Of a DNA stretch of 64,000 nt, positions 1-7,655 are shown piece after piece. The notes below the pieces were generated by a model that saw nothing but the letters and a program-made list of their open reading frames with translations, was not told where the DNA came from and searched no databases. Position 1 is the first letter of the stretch. The number at the start of each line of letters is the position of its first letter. This DNA comes from an uncultured Spirochaetia bacterium (GTDB lineage: Bacteria; Spirochaetota; Spirochaetia; CAKZLE01). The DNA is taken from positions 1 through 64,000 of the forward strand of contig CAKZLE010000018.1 of assembly GCA_937125225.1 (NCBI GenBank). The letters run 5' to 3'. Both the position numbers and the translations under genes were made by a program.

Positions 1-74
1 GCTCCTGCCATACCCGCTACCATCAATACTGCTACTACTAATCCGACTTTCTTGAAACCATTTCTCTTTTTCAT
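1..74 (-). CDS. Secreted protein, N-terminus only (runs off left edge)
   Basis: Only the first 24 codons are in the window. They read MKKRNGFKKVGLVVAVLMVA and continue GMAG, a positively charged start followed by a hydrophobic core, which is a signal peptide. An AGGAG box lies about nine bases before the ATG at position 74. The gene is downstream of the KDG/KDPG genes on the same strand, so a binding protein for a sugar-acid importer (TRAP or ABC type) is a reasonable guess, but nothing in the visible part decides it. Confidence 0.7.
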   Translation of the reverse strand, partial: MKKRNGFKKVGLVVAVLMVAGMAG

Positions 75-265
75 CTTCTTGCTCCTATGCATTCATATCA
101 TTTGTTATTAATTCTCTTGTTTGTCTTAATGACTGATTAGAATATAACCGGTGCAGATGGAGAGAGTATGGGGTGTTTGTGAAGAGTAGGTGTAGTTATA
201 TCGGGAATGTGTGAACTACGATAACCAAGAGAGCTGTGTTATTTCGGAAGACTGGAGATACAGGA

Positions 266-287
266 ACAGCTCCCGAGTGGGAGCTGT
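266..287 (-). terminator. Hairpin after kdgK
   Basis: Perfect 9-bp inverted repeat (ACAGCTCCC and GGGAGCTGT) around a 4-base loop, 28 bases after the kdgK stop codon. No T-run follows on the minus strand, so it may be a weak terminator or an mRNA 3' end stabiliser. The rest of 75-315 holds no gene that I can see. Confidence 0.45.
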
Positions 288-315
288 CTTATAGAGGCTA
301 GATGGACCTTAGGGG

Positions 316-1350
316 TTATCGCTGGACCCTTCCTGAGCCATCACCTTTGAGTAGGAGCTTGACTTCATCTAATGACAAGAGAGCTATATCACCACTGATG
401 CTGTGTTTGAGACAGGAGGTAGCAACAGCGAAGTTCAAGGCCTCCTGATCTGTATCGAGCATATTCAGACCATAGATGAGACCTGCAGAGAAGGAATCCC
501 CTCCACCGACCCGGTCAATGATCGGGGTGATATCATATTGCTGTGATTGATAGAAACTATTGTTTGTAGCGAATACTGCTGACCATCTGTTATGGGTCGC
601 TGAGAGAGACTCTCGCAAGGTGATCCCTATCTTCTTCACATTCGGGTATTGAGAGAGGACTTTATTCGCAAGGTCCTTGTAATGATCTACAGAGAGCTCC
701 CCCTTGGTCACATCTGATGAAGAGGTGATACCGAGAGTCTTCTGACAATCCTCCTCATTGGCAATGATCACATCGACATGTTTCACAAGTTCACACATCA
801 CCTGTGGCGCATCCTTTCCATACTTCCAGAGTTTCTTACGAAAGTTGAGATCACAGGATACGGTTAGACCCATCGCTTGAGCTTTCTTCACTGCAAAGAG
901 TGCAAGCTCTTCACCTGTTGCTGATAGGGCAGGGGTTATTCCCGTGATATGGAACCAGTCTTTACCTTCGAAGATCGCATCCCAATCGAATTGGTCTACC
1001 GTTGCCTCTGCGATCGCTGAGTCTGCTCTGTCATAGACCACCTTAGAGGCCCTCTGTGCGGCTCCTGCCTCTAGATAGTAGACTCCCAGACGTTTTCCCT
1101 CCCATGAGATATGGTCCGTGTTGACCCCATATTTCCTTACCTCATTACGTGCAGCATGGCCAAGTGGGGATTGCGGTAGAGCCGTCACAAAATAGGTCTC
1201 AAGTCCCAAGAGGGATAGAGCCGTTGCAACGTTAGCTTCACCACCACCGAAGGTAGCCTCTAATGAAGGAGTCTGGAACAGACGAGTATTATCTGGTGAT
1301 TTCAACCGTAGCATGATCTCACCTAGAGTCACGATCTTTGTAGCATTCAT
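316..1350 (-). CDS. kdgK: 2-keto-3-deoxygluconate kinase (PfkB family)
   Basis: Cytoplasmic sugar kinase expected to phosphorylate 2-keto-3-deoxygluconate to KDPG with ATP. The 344-residue protein has the N-terminal PfkB sugar-binding motif GGGEANVA (residues 35-42) and the C-terminal signature GGGDSFSAGL starting at residue 282, with D285 as the expected catalytic base. Its start codon overlaps the eda stop by four bases (ATGA), so the two are translationally coupled. KDPG aldolase next door and an IclR regulator at the head of the operon fix KDG as the most likely substrate over other PfkB substrates. Together these genes finish uronate or pectin breakdown to pyruvate and glyceraldehyde 3-phosphate. 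Confidence 0.9.
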   Translation of the reverse strand: MNATKIVTLGEIMLRLKSPDNTRLFQTPSLEATFGGGEANVATALSLLGLETYFVTALPQSPLGHAARNEVRKYGVNTDHISWEGKRLGVYYLEAGAAQRASKVVYDRADSAIAEATVDQFDWDAIFEGKDWFHITGITPALSATGEELALFAVKKAQAMGLTVSCDLNFRKKLWKYGKDAPQVMCELVKHVDVIIANEEDCQKTLGITSSSDVTKGELSVDHYKDLANKVLSQYPNVKKIGITLRESLSATHNRWSAVFATNNSFYQSQQYDITPIIDRVGGGDSFSAGLIYGLNMLDTDQEALNFAVATSCLKHSISGDIALLSLDEVKLLLKGDGSGRVQR

Positions 1351-1982
1351 GAGTTTCCTCCAATACTGTCTAGGACTTCTCTAGTCAGCCGTTCTACCTC
1401 TGCAAAATCATGAGCTTCGAGTAGGGCTGTCTTGACGATCCAGCTTCCACCACAAGCATAGACATTCGGGAGTGCGAGGTACTCTTTGATATTGTTCTTG
1501 TTCACTCCCCCTGTAGGCATAAAACTCGCCTCAGGATAGACCGGAGCAAGATTCTTCAGATAGTTCGCACCACCTGATGCCTCTGCTGGGAAGAACTTCA
1601 ATCGGGTAAGGCCTCGTTCGAGAGCCCACTCGACGAGCGATGGTGAGGTGACTCCGGGAATGATCGGATACCCTTTCGAGATACAATGGTCGACAACAGT
1701 CGGGTTGAACCCCGGTGTCACGATGAACACAGCTCCGGCCTCTATGGCAGCGTCTGCCTGATCTGTTGTCGTCACGGTCCCTGCTCCGATGAGCATCTGT
1801 GGGAACTCATCCTTCATCGCCTTGATACATTCAAGTGCTACTGGTGAACGCAGGGTGATCTCTGCGATCGGTAATCCTGCTTTAGTCAATGCATTCCCAA
1901 GTCCTGTTACCTGATCGATATCAGTCAGTTTGATGACCGGTACGATCTTAGCTTTCAGGATGGGACGAAATAGTTCATTCAT
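1347..1982 (-). CDS. eda: KDPG/KHG aldolase
   Basis: Class I aldolase that splits KDPG into pyruvate and glyceraldehyde 3-phosphate. The 211 residues match the usual length. E41 in AEITLRSP is the expected acid/base residue, and K129 in LKFFPAE is the Schiff-base lysine (E45 and K133 in the E. coli enzyme). IGAGTV and the PGVTSP loop are also present. The gene overlaps the IclR gene upstream by eight bases and kdgK downstream by four, so the three form a tight operon read leftward. No KDG-producing gene such as kduD, kduI, uxaC or uxuA lies in this window. Confidence 0.93.
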   Translation of the reverse strand: MNELFRPILKAKIVPVIKLTDIDQVTGLGNALTKAGLPIAEITLRSPVALECIKAMKDEFPQMLIGAGTVTTTDQADAAIEAGAVFIVTPGFNPTVVDHCISKGYPIIPGVTSPSLVEWALERGLTRLKFFPAEASGGANYLKNLAPVYPEASFMPTGGVNKNNIKEYLALPNVYACGGSWIVKTALLEAHDFAEVERLTREVLDSIGGNS

Positions 1983-2751
1983 CTATCTTCTCTCCTCTAT
2001 ATCCTATGGCTGATGATATAGTCGCCGTATAGCGGCTTAAGATATCTATCAGTTCTTTCTCTTTTTTATCGTCATATACATGAGCTAGATAGGGGATACT
2101 GACAGCTCCTATGACATTCCCTAACTCATCAAGAACGGGGGAGGCGATAGCCTTGATACCAAGACTCTCCTCTTCATGATCGAATGAGATATTATCTTCT
2201 TTGATCTTGGTGAGTACCTCTCTGAGTCTTACTGGATCAGTGTAGGTATATTCGGTATAACTCTCTAAAGTCCCGTTCAGGTATTCTTCGAGTACTGTCT
2301 GCTCTTGGTTTGCCAGAAGGAGTTTTCCTGCAGCTCCGATATGAGGTGGGAAGTAGGCCCCCTGATCGACGACGATCCTCATACGTTTTGGACTCTCGAT
2401 GGAATCGAGGACGAAGATCGTATCATCTCTATAGATACTGAGTTTTACCGTCTCCTCTACCTCATTAGCGAGCTCTATGAGAAAGGAATGGGCTGTGACC
2501 TTTAAGTCGATCCTGTTCTTCGCATGGTTACCCAGGGAGATGAGGATCGGACCGAGGGAGTACCGACTACTTGAGTTCTCATATTCTAGATAACCTAAAG
2601 CTGCAAGGTGGGTGAGCATCCTGAAGGCTGTAGCCTTGGAGAGTTCAAGTTCCTTGATCACCTCTGTGAGGGTGAAACCCTGATCATATCTCATGAGTAA
2701 GAGGAAGATACGGTGCATCTTATCTATTGCCGGTACTGTTGGTTCATGCAT
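1975..2751 (-). CDS. IclR-family transcriptional regulator, KdgR-like
   Basis: A 258-residue DNA-binding regulator. The N-terminal winged helix-turn-helix covers about residues 8-70 (AIDKMHRIFLLLMRYDQGFT, then the recognition region LELSKATAFRMLTHLAALGY). It is followed by the IclR effector domain with the typical IGAAGKLLLA and GIKAIASPVLDELG stretches. Position at the head of the kdgK/eda operon and similarity in type to KdgR suggest it senses KDG or KDPG and controls this operon, which is an inference. Only a weak Shine-Dalgarno (AGG) precedes the ATG. The promoter region is shared with the divergent response-regulator gene. Confidence 0.88.
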   Translation of the reverse strand: MHEPTVPAIDKMHRIFLLLMRYDQGFTLTEVIKELELSKATAFRMLTHLAALGYLEYENSSSRYSLGPILISLGNHAKNRIDLKVTAHSFLIELANEVEETVKLSIYRDDTIFVLDSIESPKRMRIVVDQGAYFPPHIGAAGKLLLANQEQTVLEEYLNGTLESYTEYTYTDPVRLREVLTKIKEDNISFDHEEESLGIKAIASPVLDELGNVIGAVSIPYLAHVYDDKKEKELIDILSRYTATISSAIGYRGEKIDE

Positions 2752-2808
2752 AGACCTATGATAGGGTAGCTGTTCTGATTTGTAAAGAGTTTCTTATATA
2801 AAATAAAG

Positions 2809-2834
2809 TTTCATATGTGGAATTGTATTTGAAA
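2809..2834. promoter_or_regulatory. Candidate IclR operator between divergent genes
   Basis: Imperfect inverted repeat TTTCATAT ... ATTTGAAA (8-bp arms, one mismatch, 10-base spacer) in the 144-bp gap between the IclR gene and the response-regulator gene. Size and placement suit autoregulation by an IclR dimer. I could not identify a convincing -35/-10 pair next to it. Confidence 0.35.
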
Positions 2835-2895
2835 GAACAAAATGTGAAAATGATGGTCATCGTATGATAATATATACAGGACTAGTGGAGAGATT

Positions 2896-4398
2896 ATGAA
2901 ACGTGTAGTAATTGTTGAAGATGAGAAGTTGGTATTGATGGGAATAGTCTCCCTTTTCGAAGGGCAACACGATTATGCAATTATTGGTAGTTTTACCAAT
3001 CCCATAAAAGCCCTACAGATCATAGGCACTGAACTTCCCGATATCGTCATCACAGATATAAAGATGCCTCAGTTAGATGGATTATCGCTGATCGGGGAGA
3101 TTAAGAAACTCGATGCTGAGATCCATATTGTGGTGATTAGCTGTTATGATGATTTCAATACGGTAAGTCATGCCTTCAGATTGGGTATCAATGATTATCT
3201 GCTCAAACACGAGATCGAGAGAGCCTCTCTCTTCTCCATCTTGGATGGTATACCAGTACACCATCAGAGTATCCCTGCTCAGTCTATGAAGAACTCTCAA
3301 TCTATAGTCGAGTATCTAAAGAGACCCAGACTCTCATCAGATTTCCCTGAAGGGGTCTATCTGGCAATGATCGTATTCAAGAAACTCTATAGTGAGACTT
3401 TTGAACCACTTGGCTCATCAATCAATATCTATTGGTGTCAGCAGCTTGTTCAGACGCTTCTTGATTCATCAGGACTCGGGAAGGTCTGCAGTTTTAAGAA
3501 TAACGATCTTGTATGTGTCCTTGATGGTCGTGAGGCTCTTTCAGCAAAAAGAGGAGAGTTCTTTATAGAGCTCCAGAAACAGTTCTCAAACTATATCAAT
3601 AGACCCGTTATCATATTGAAGAGTCCGATTGCGAATATATCAGAGATTGATGAGAGCTGGCTCGGTCTATTGAAGAAACGTAGCTGCATCTACTATATTC
3701 AGAAGTCTGGACTCTACTCGATCACCTCCTCCCAGTGCAGTATCAAGAATAGTTCGATCTCATTACCAGATCCTCTGCTGTTATTCTCCATAGATAACAA
3801 GAATGACTGGAATGAAGCGATGAAGATTGAGATCGAGAATATCAAGAGAGATCACTTAGACCCCTCAGTGCTTTGCCTGGATCTCCTCTTGTACTGGCAT
3901 GAGGTAGAGAAGATCGCAACTCGACTTATAGGAGAGGTTGATCTGTCACTGTCTATCGGTGCATCGGTCTACGAGAGGATCCAGGCCTATGATAGTGTGA
4001 CTATCCTCTTCAAATGGTTCGTGAGCTCTCTTGAACTCCTCCAGGAGAGACTCATCTCCTATACCGGACAACGAAGATCTGTAGTACGTATGAAGATATT
4101 CCTACATACTCATTACCAGGAGCATATATCCCTGTCTACGCTAGCTGAGAGGTTTCATCTTCATGAGAACTATGTGAGTGAGATCTTCAAGAAGGATGCG
4201 GGAGTGGGTTACCTGGAATACCTCCATGATGTGAGGGTAGAGGAGTCAAAGAGCCTTCTCCGAAAGAGTAACAAGACTGCTGAAGAGATCGCTTTGTTGG
4301 TAGGATTCACCAATGCCAGCCATTTCTCCAAAGTATTCAAGAAGACGACCGGTATGACGATAACAGAGTTCAAGAACTCTCAGATCTGTGCTGAATAA
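2896..4398 (+). CDS. Response regulator, receiver plus AraC-type DNA-binding domain (YesN-like)
   Basis: A 500-residue response regulator. The CheY-like receiver is at residues 2-120: acidic pair E8/D9, phospho-acceptor D54 in DIVITDIKMP, S82 and K104. A long linker of unknown fold follows. The C-terminal AraC/XylS domain (about 395-497) has two helix-turn-helix units, including LSTLAERFHLHENYVSEIFK and VGFTNASHFSKVFKKTTGMT. Proteins of this type pair with YesM-like kinases. The only such kinase nearby is at 11411-13141, at the other end of the importer/rhamnosidase genes, so it probably activates the operon that begins at 4569. Confidence 0.92.
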   Translation: MKRVVIVEDEKLVLMGIVSLFEGQHDYAIIGSFTNPIKALQIIGTELPDIVITDIKMPQLDGLSLIGEIKKLDAEIHIVVISCYDDFNTVSHAFRLGINDYLLKHEIERASLFSILDGIPVHHQSIPAQSMKNSQSIVEYLKRPRLSSDFPEGVYLAMIVFKKLYSETFEPLGSSINIYWCQQLVQTLLDSSGLGKVCSFKNNDLVCVLDGREALSAKRGEFFIELQKQFSNYINRPVIILKSPIANISEIDESWLGLLKKRSCIYYIQKSGLYSITSSQCSIKNSSISLPDPLLLFSIDNKNDWNEAMKIEIENIKRDHLDPSVLCLDLLLYWHEVEKIATRLIGEVDLSLSIGASVYERIQAYDSVTILFKWFVSSLELLQERLISYTGQRRSVVRMKIFLHTHYQEHISLSTLAERFHLHENYVSEIFKKDAGVGYLEYLHDVRVEESKSLLRKSNKTAEEIALLVGFTNASHFSKVFKKTTGMTITEFKNSQICAE

Positions 4399-4400
4399 TC

Positions 4401-4460
4401 GACATCATATCTGAAGAATTGACATCAACTACATCGGTAGCAATATCATATTCTGAAGAT
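4401..4460 (+). promoter_or_regulatory. Importer promoter with direct-repeat regulator sites
   Basis: Two copies of GACATCA occur 20 bases apart (4401 and 4421). Related TCATAT(T)CTGAAGA elements occur at 4405 and 4446, about four helical turns apart. Head-to-tail repeats on one face of the helix are the usual target of AraC-type domains. A TTGACA at 4419-4424 is followed after 19 bases by TATCAT, or after 16 by CAATAT, which could be the -35/-10 elements. The response regulator just upstream is the obvious candidate binder. Confidence 0.4.
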
Positions 4461-4509
4461 TACAGATGAACACCCTGACTATTGCTATGGTCTAGGAGAT
4501 ATTCCCCAC

Positions 4510-4547
4510 CTACAATTAATGTAGACCTAGTTCGTAGTGACGAACTA
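4510..4547 (+). other. Two small hairpins in the importer leader
   Basis: CTACA/TGTAG (4510-4524, 5-base loop) and TAGTTCG/CGAACTA (4528-4547, 6-base loop) are perfect short inverted repeats just before the AAAAGGAGG ribosome-binding site of the binding-protein gene. They may set translation or 5' mRNA stability. No ligand-binding RNA family is recognisable. Confidence 0.35.
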
Positions 4548-4568
4548 TCATGAAAAGGAGGAATTATC

Positions 4569-5819
4569 ATGAAAAAGGTATTAACCATGTGTCTTATGCT
4601 TTGTCTGGCGACTACAATGATCTTTGCTATGGCCGAACAGGAAAAAATGGATGCAAAAGAACCTGTAGTCCTGACTATCTGGGAGCATACACCACAATTC
4701 GAACTGCCACTGAAGAATACTCTAGAAAGGTTTATGGAACTGAATCCAGACATCAAAGTAGAGTATGAGATCAAGACTCCTGATAACTATCTATCGCTAC
4801 TGACAACTGCTATCCAGGCTGGTGAAGCTCCAGATCTATTCTGGCACCATGGAACAGCTACAAGTGATATGGATAATCTTACAGCACAGAATGCTCTTAT
4901 GGATCTTACCTCATATCTAGCATTAGATGATTATTCCGAGATGTCTATGGATAAAGTACGAGTAGATGGGAAAGTCTATCAGACTCCTGCTGCTACTATC
5001 GATACTCGAGCGACTTTCTACAACAAAGATCTTTTTGAAGAGATGGGCTGGGAGATCCCTGCAGATTTTGCAGAATTCGAAACATTACTGGCAAAGATCA
5101 AAGCTTCTGGTTACATCCCTATAAGCTTAGCAGGAAGAGATAGTTGGAATATCTTATTTCTCTTCGAACCTATACTAGCTGCAACGAATCCAGATTGGAT
5201 TCAGGAAGCTGCAACCGGTTCTGCTAAGATCAATGATCCTCGTGTCATCGATGCGATGAACAAGATGATCGAATGGGGAAAGAAAGGTTACTTCGGTGAT
5301 AATTTCCTCGGAGTAAATGAAGCTGGTCAATATCTCTCCTTCTCGAAGGGACAGGCTGCGATGACTGTTGCTGGTTCATGGACCACAGATACTTTATCCA
5401 AGAACAATCCAGATATGAACATCGGTGCATTCCAGATGCCCACAAAAGATGGTAGAAAACCTATCGTACTTACCTATGCGGCAGGCTTCTCTGTCTATTC
5501 AAAGACAAAAGAGAAAGAGGCAGCTGTCAAACTGGCACAGTACCTATCTACCAAAGAATCACAGCAGATCTGGGTTGATGGTCTTGGTGCTATCGCTGGA
5601 TTGAAAGGAATCAAATCAGGAAGTAGTCTCGCTGACGAGATCTCCGATGCTAACCTAGAACTAGAGAGTTTCTATAATATCATGGTTCTATACCATGCAG
5701 ATGGAGAGGCTCCAACAAAGGTCTGGGAAGAAGACAATCCAAAACTTCTTTCGGGCTCACTCACTGCAAAAGAGTTAGTCGAAATGATCGATCCTTTGAT
5801 GGATTATCCAAACATGTAA
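4569..5819 (+). CDS. ABC importer extracellular solute-binding protein, family 1 (sugar)
   Basis: A 416-residue periplasmic binding protein. The signal peptide (residues 1 to about 22) ends FAMAEQE with no lipobox cysteine, so signal peptidase I release is expected. The body shows the family-1 pattern: VVLTIWEHTP near the mature start, AGEAPDLFWHHG, and GQAAMTVAGSWTTD in the middle. A strong AAAAGGAGG precedes the ATG. Two permease genes follow, then an alpha-L-rhamnosidase, so a rhamnose-containing oligosaccharide is the likely cargo (inference). No ATPase gene is in the cluster. Confidence 0.92.
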   Translation: MKKVLTMCLMLCLATTMIFAMAEQEKMDAKEPVVLTIWEHTPQFELPLKNTLERFMELNPDIKVEYEIKTPDNYLSLLTTAIQAGEAPDLFWHHGTATSDMDNLTAQNALMDLTSYLALDDYSEMSMDKVRVDGKVYQTPAATIDTRATFYNKDLFEEMGWEIPADFAEFETLLAKIKASGYIPISLAGRDSWNILFLFEPILAATNPDWIQEAATGSAKINDPRVIDAMNKMIEWGKKGYFGDNFLGVNEAGQYLSFSKGQAAMTVAGSWTTDTLSKNNPDMNIGAFQMPTKDGRKPIVLTYAAGFSVYSKTKEKEAAVKLAQYLSTKESQQIWVDGLGAIAGLKGIKSGSSLADEISDANLELESFYNIMVLYHADGEAPTKVWEEDNPKLLSGSLTAKELVEMIDPLMDYPNM

Positions 5820-5830
5820 TGTGTGAGAGT

Positions 5831-5854
5831 AGAGAGGGAGGGATCTCCCTCTCT
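5831..5854 (+). other. Intergenic hairpin after the binding-protein gene
   Basis: Perfect 10-bp stem AGAGAGGGAG / CTCCCTCTCT with loop GGAT, 12 bases after the binding-protein stop. Without a T-run it is better seen as a 3' stabiliser or partial terminator that keeps the binding protein more abundant than the permeases. Confidence 0.6.
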
Positions 5855-5891
5855 GCTCTCTATTCAAATAAATCTTAAGGATTATACGTTC

Positions 5892-6800
5892 ATGCATAGA
5901 TCACGAGCTTATAGAGGGTTCATTGCTCCCGGTTTTCTTATTTATACCCTGTTTATGATCATTCCTCTTGGAGTTGCTTTCTATTACAGCTTCTTTTCCT
6001 GGTCGGGTATGGGGGATATGATCTTCATCGGATTAGATAACTTCAAGAAGATCTTCCTGGAACCCAGGATGTCTGGGATCTTTTGGAATGCCCTTGGAAA
6101 CAACTTCTCCTATATGCTCATTGCTATTTTCATATTTATCCCTATTCAGATACTCTTGGCTTATCTGATCCATATTGAGATCGCTGGCCATAAAGCCTTC
6201 AAACTGATGATCTTTCTTCCCTATGTGATCAGCCCCTCGATCGTGGGGTTCTTCTCCCTATTAGTATTCGATCCTAATATCGGTATGCTGAATACCTTTT
6301 TCACAATGATAGGTTTTCAGCAATTCGCAGGAGCCTGGTTTGGTAATGTGAATCAAGCCTTTCCGCTTCTTGTCTCGGTCATAGGATGGCAGGGTATCGG
6401 AGTCGGGATGGTCATCATCCTAGCGAATATGAAGAGCATCCCAGGGGAGGTGGTAGAGGCTAGTATCATTGATGGAGCGAGTATCTGGAACCGGTTCTGG
6501 AGAGTAGAACTCCCTTTCCTGAAACCTTCTATCATCAATGTGTTCGTTCTCAGCTCAATCTTCGCTCTCACTCAATTCGATCTTCCTTTTATCATAGGTG
6601 GCTTGAATGGAGGAATAGATGGGAAGCTCGATTTCCTGAATTTGGTCTTCTTCCGATATACCTTTGGGGATTCCTATAATGGTGAGACTGCGATCGGTTT
6701 TGGTGCAGCGATAAGTGTCGTACTATTCTGCATCATCTTCTCTATTGCATTGATCCAGAACCTCGTATTGAAAAGACTGTTCTACCGTGATGAGATATAG
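5892..6800 (+). CDS. ABC sugar importer permease, MalF/UgpA type
   Basis: Inner-membrane permease of 302 residues with about six membrane segments. The EAA loop reads VVEASIIDGASIWNRFWRVE, followed by LPFLKPS, the contact site for the ATPase. I place the start at the ATG at 5892, which follows AAGGA by 10 bases. A longer GTG-initiated frame from 5823 would run through the hairpin and add 23 residues that do not look like the family. It pairs with the next gene as the second half of the channel. Confidence 0.9.
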   Translation: MHRSRAYRGFIAPGFLIYTLFMIIPLGVAFYYSFFSWSGMGDMIFIGLDNFKKIFLEPRMSGIFWNALGNNFSYMLIAIFIFIPIQILLAYLIHIEIAGHKAFKLMIFLPYVISPSIVGFFSLLVFDPNIGMLNTFFTMIGFQQFAGAWFGNVNQAFPLLVSVIGWQGIGVGMVIILANMKSIPGEVVEASIIDGASIWNRFWRVELPFLKPSIINVFVLSSIFALTQFDLPFIIGGLNGGIDGKLDFLNLVFFRYTFGDSYNGETAIGFGAAISVVLFCIIFSIALIQNLVLKRLFYRDEI

Positions 6801-6815
6801 GAGTATGGGTATACT

Positions 6816-7643
6816 ATGAAACATAGAAGAAAAGCTGGAAGCTGGTTGGCAACTGTAGTCCTCACTCTCTACTGCCTTATCGCCGTTATCCTCATTGGGA
6901 ATATGATCATATCCTCTTTCAAGACGAAACAGGACCTGCTCTTCAATACCTTTGGGCTCCCGACTGAGATTACCTTCTCAAACTATGATAAAGTCATCGT
7001 AGAAGATGGGTTCTTCAGTAACTTCATCAATAGTATACTCCTGACGGCCTCATCGATCGTATCCCTCATATTCTTCTCTTCGATGGTAGCTTATGGGATC
7101 GCAAGATACCGATTCAGAGGGAAGGCCTTCATTGAGATGTATTTTCTCATTGGATTGATGTTCCCTATTCAGATCGCGATCCTACCATTGTTCATCATCA
7201 TGCGAACCTTGAATCTGACAAACTCCTTTCTCGGTATGATCATCCTCTATAGTGCTAACATGTCCTTCTCGGTATTCATCTTCAATCAGTTCTTCAAACA
7301 ACTGCCTGGGGCTCTCCATGAGAGTGCTCTAATCGATGGAGCAGGGGAGTTCACCATCTTCATGCGTATCATGATGCCGATATCTAAACCGGTCATCTCT
7401 ACGATGGCACTCATCAGCTTCGTACAGATCTGGAATGATTTCTATTTACCTCTTGTATTCTTGACTAAGAAATCTCTTCATACGATAACCTTAGCGATAT
7501 ACCAATATCTTGCTAACTTCCTTGCTTATTGGAATTATGTATTCGCAGCGGTGACATTAGCACTAATTCCCGTGATAGTGATCTTCTTCATATTCTCTGA
7601 TCAGATCATTGCAGGTCTTGTTGCCGGTTCAATAAAAGAGTAG
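6816..7643 (+). CDS. ABC sugar importer permease, MalG/UgpE type
   Basis: Second permease of the importer, 275 residues, with six predicted membrane segments. The N-terminal segment TVVLTLYCLIAVILIGNMII and the EAA loop LHESALIDGAGEFTIFMRIM followed by MPISKPV are typical of MalG-like subunits. It follows the first permease by 15 bases and the rhamnosidase gene begins 12 bases after it, consistent with one transcript. Confidence 0.9.
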   Translation: MKHRRKAGSWLATVVLTLYCLIAVILIGNMIISSFKTKQDLLFNTFGLPTEITFSNYDKVIVEDGFFSNFINSILLTASSIVSLIFFSSMVAYGIARYRFRGKAFIEMYFLIGLMFPIQIAILPLFIIMRTLNLTNSFLGMIILYSANMSFSVFIFNQFFKQLPGALHESALIDGAGEFTIFMRIMMPISKPVISTMALISFVQIWNDFYLPLVFLTKKSLHTITLAIYQYLANFLAYWNYVFAAVTLALIPVIVIFFIFSDQIIAGLVAGSIKE

Positions 7644-7655
7644 TGAGGTTCTGCT

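Noticed and set aside
5823-5891. Longer GTG-initiated form of the first permease
   Set aside because: The extension runs through a perfect hairpin, has a permease-unlike sequence, and a better start with AAGGA exists at 5892.
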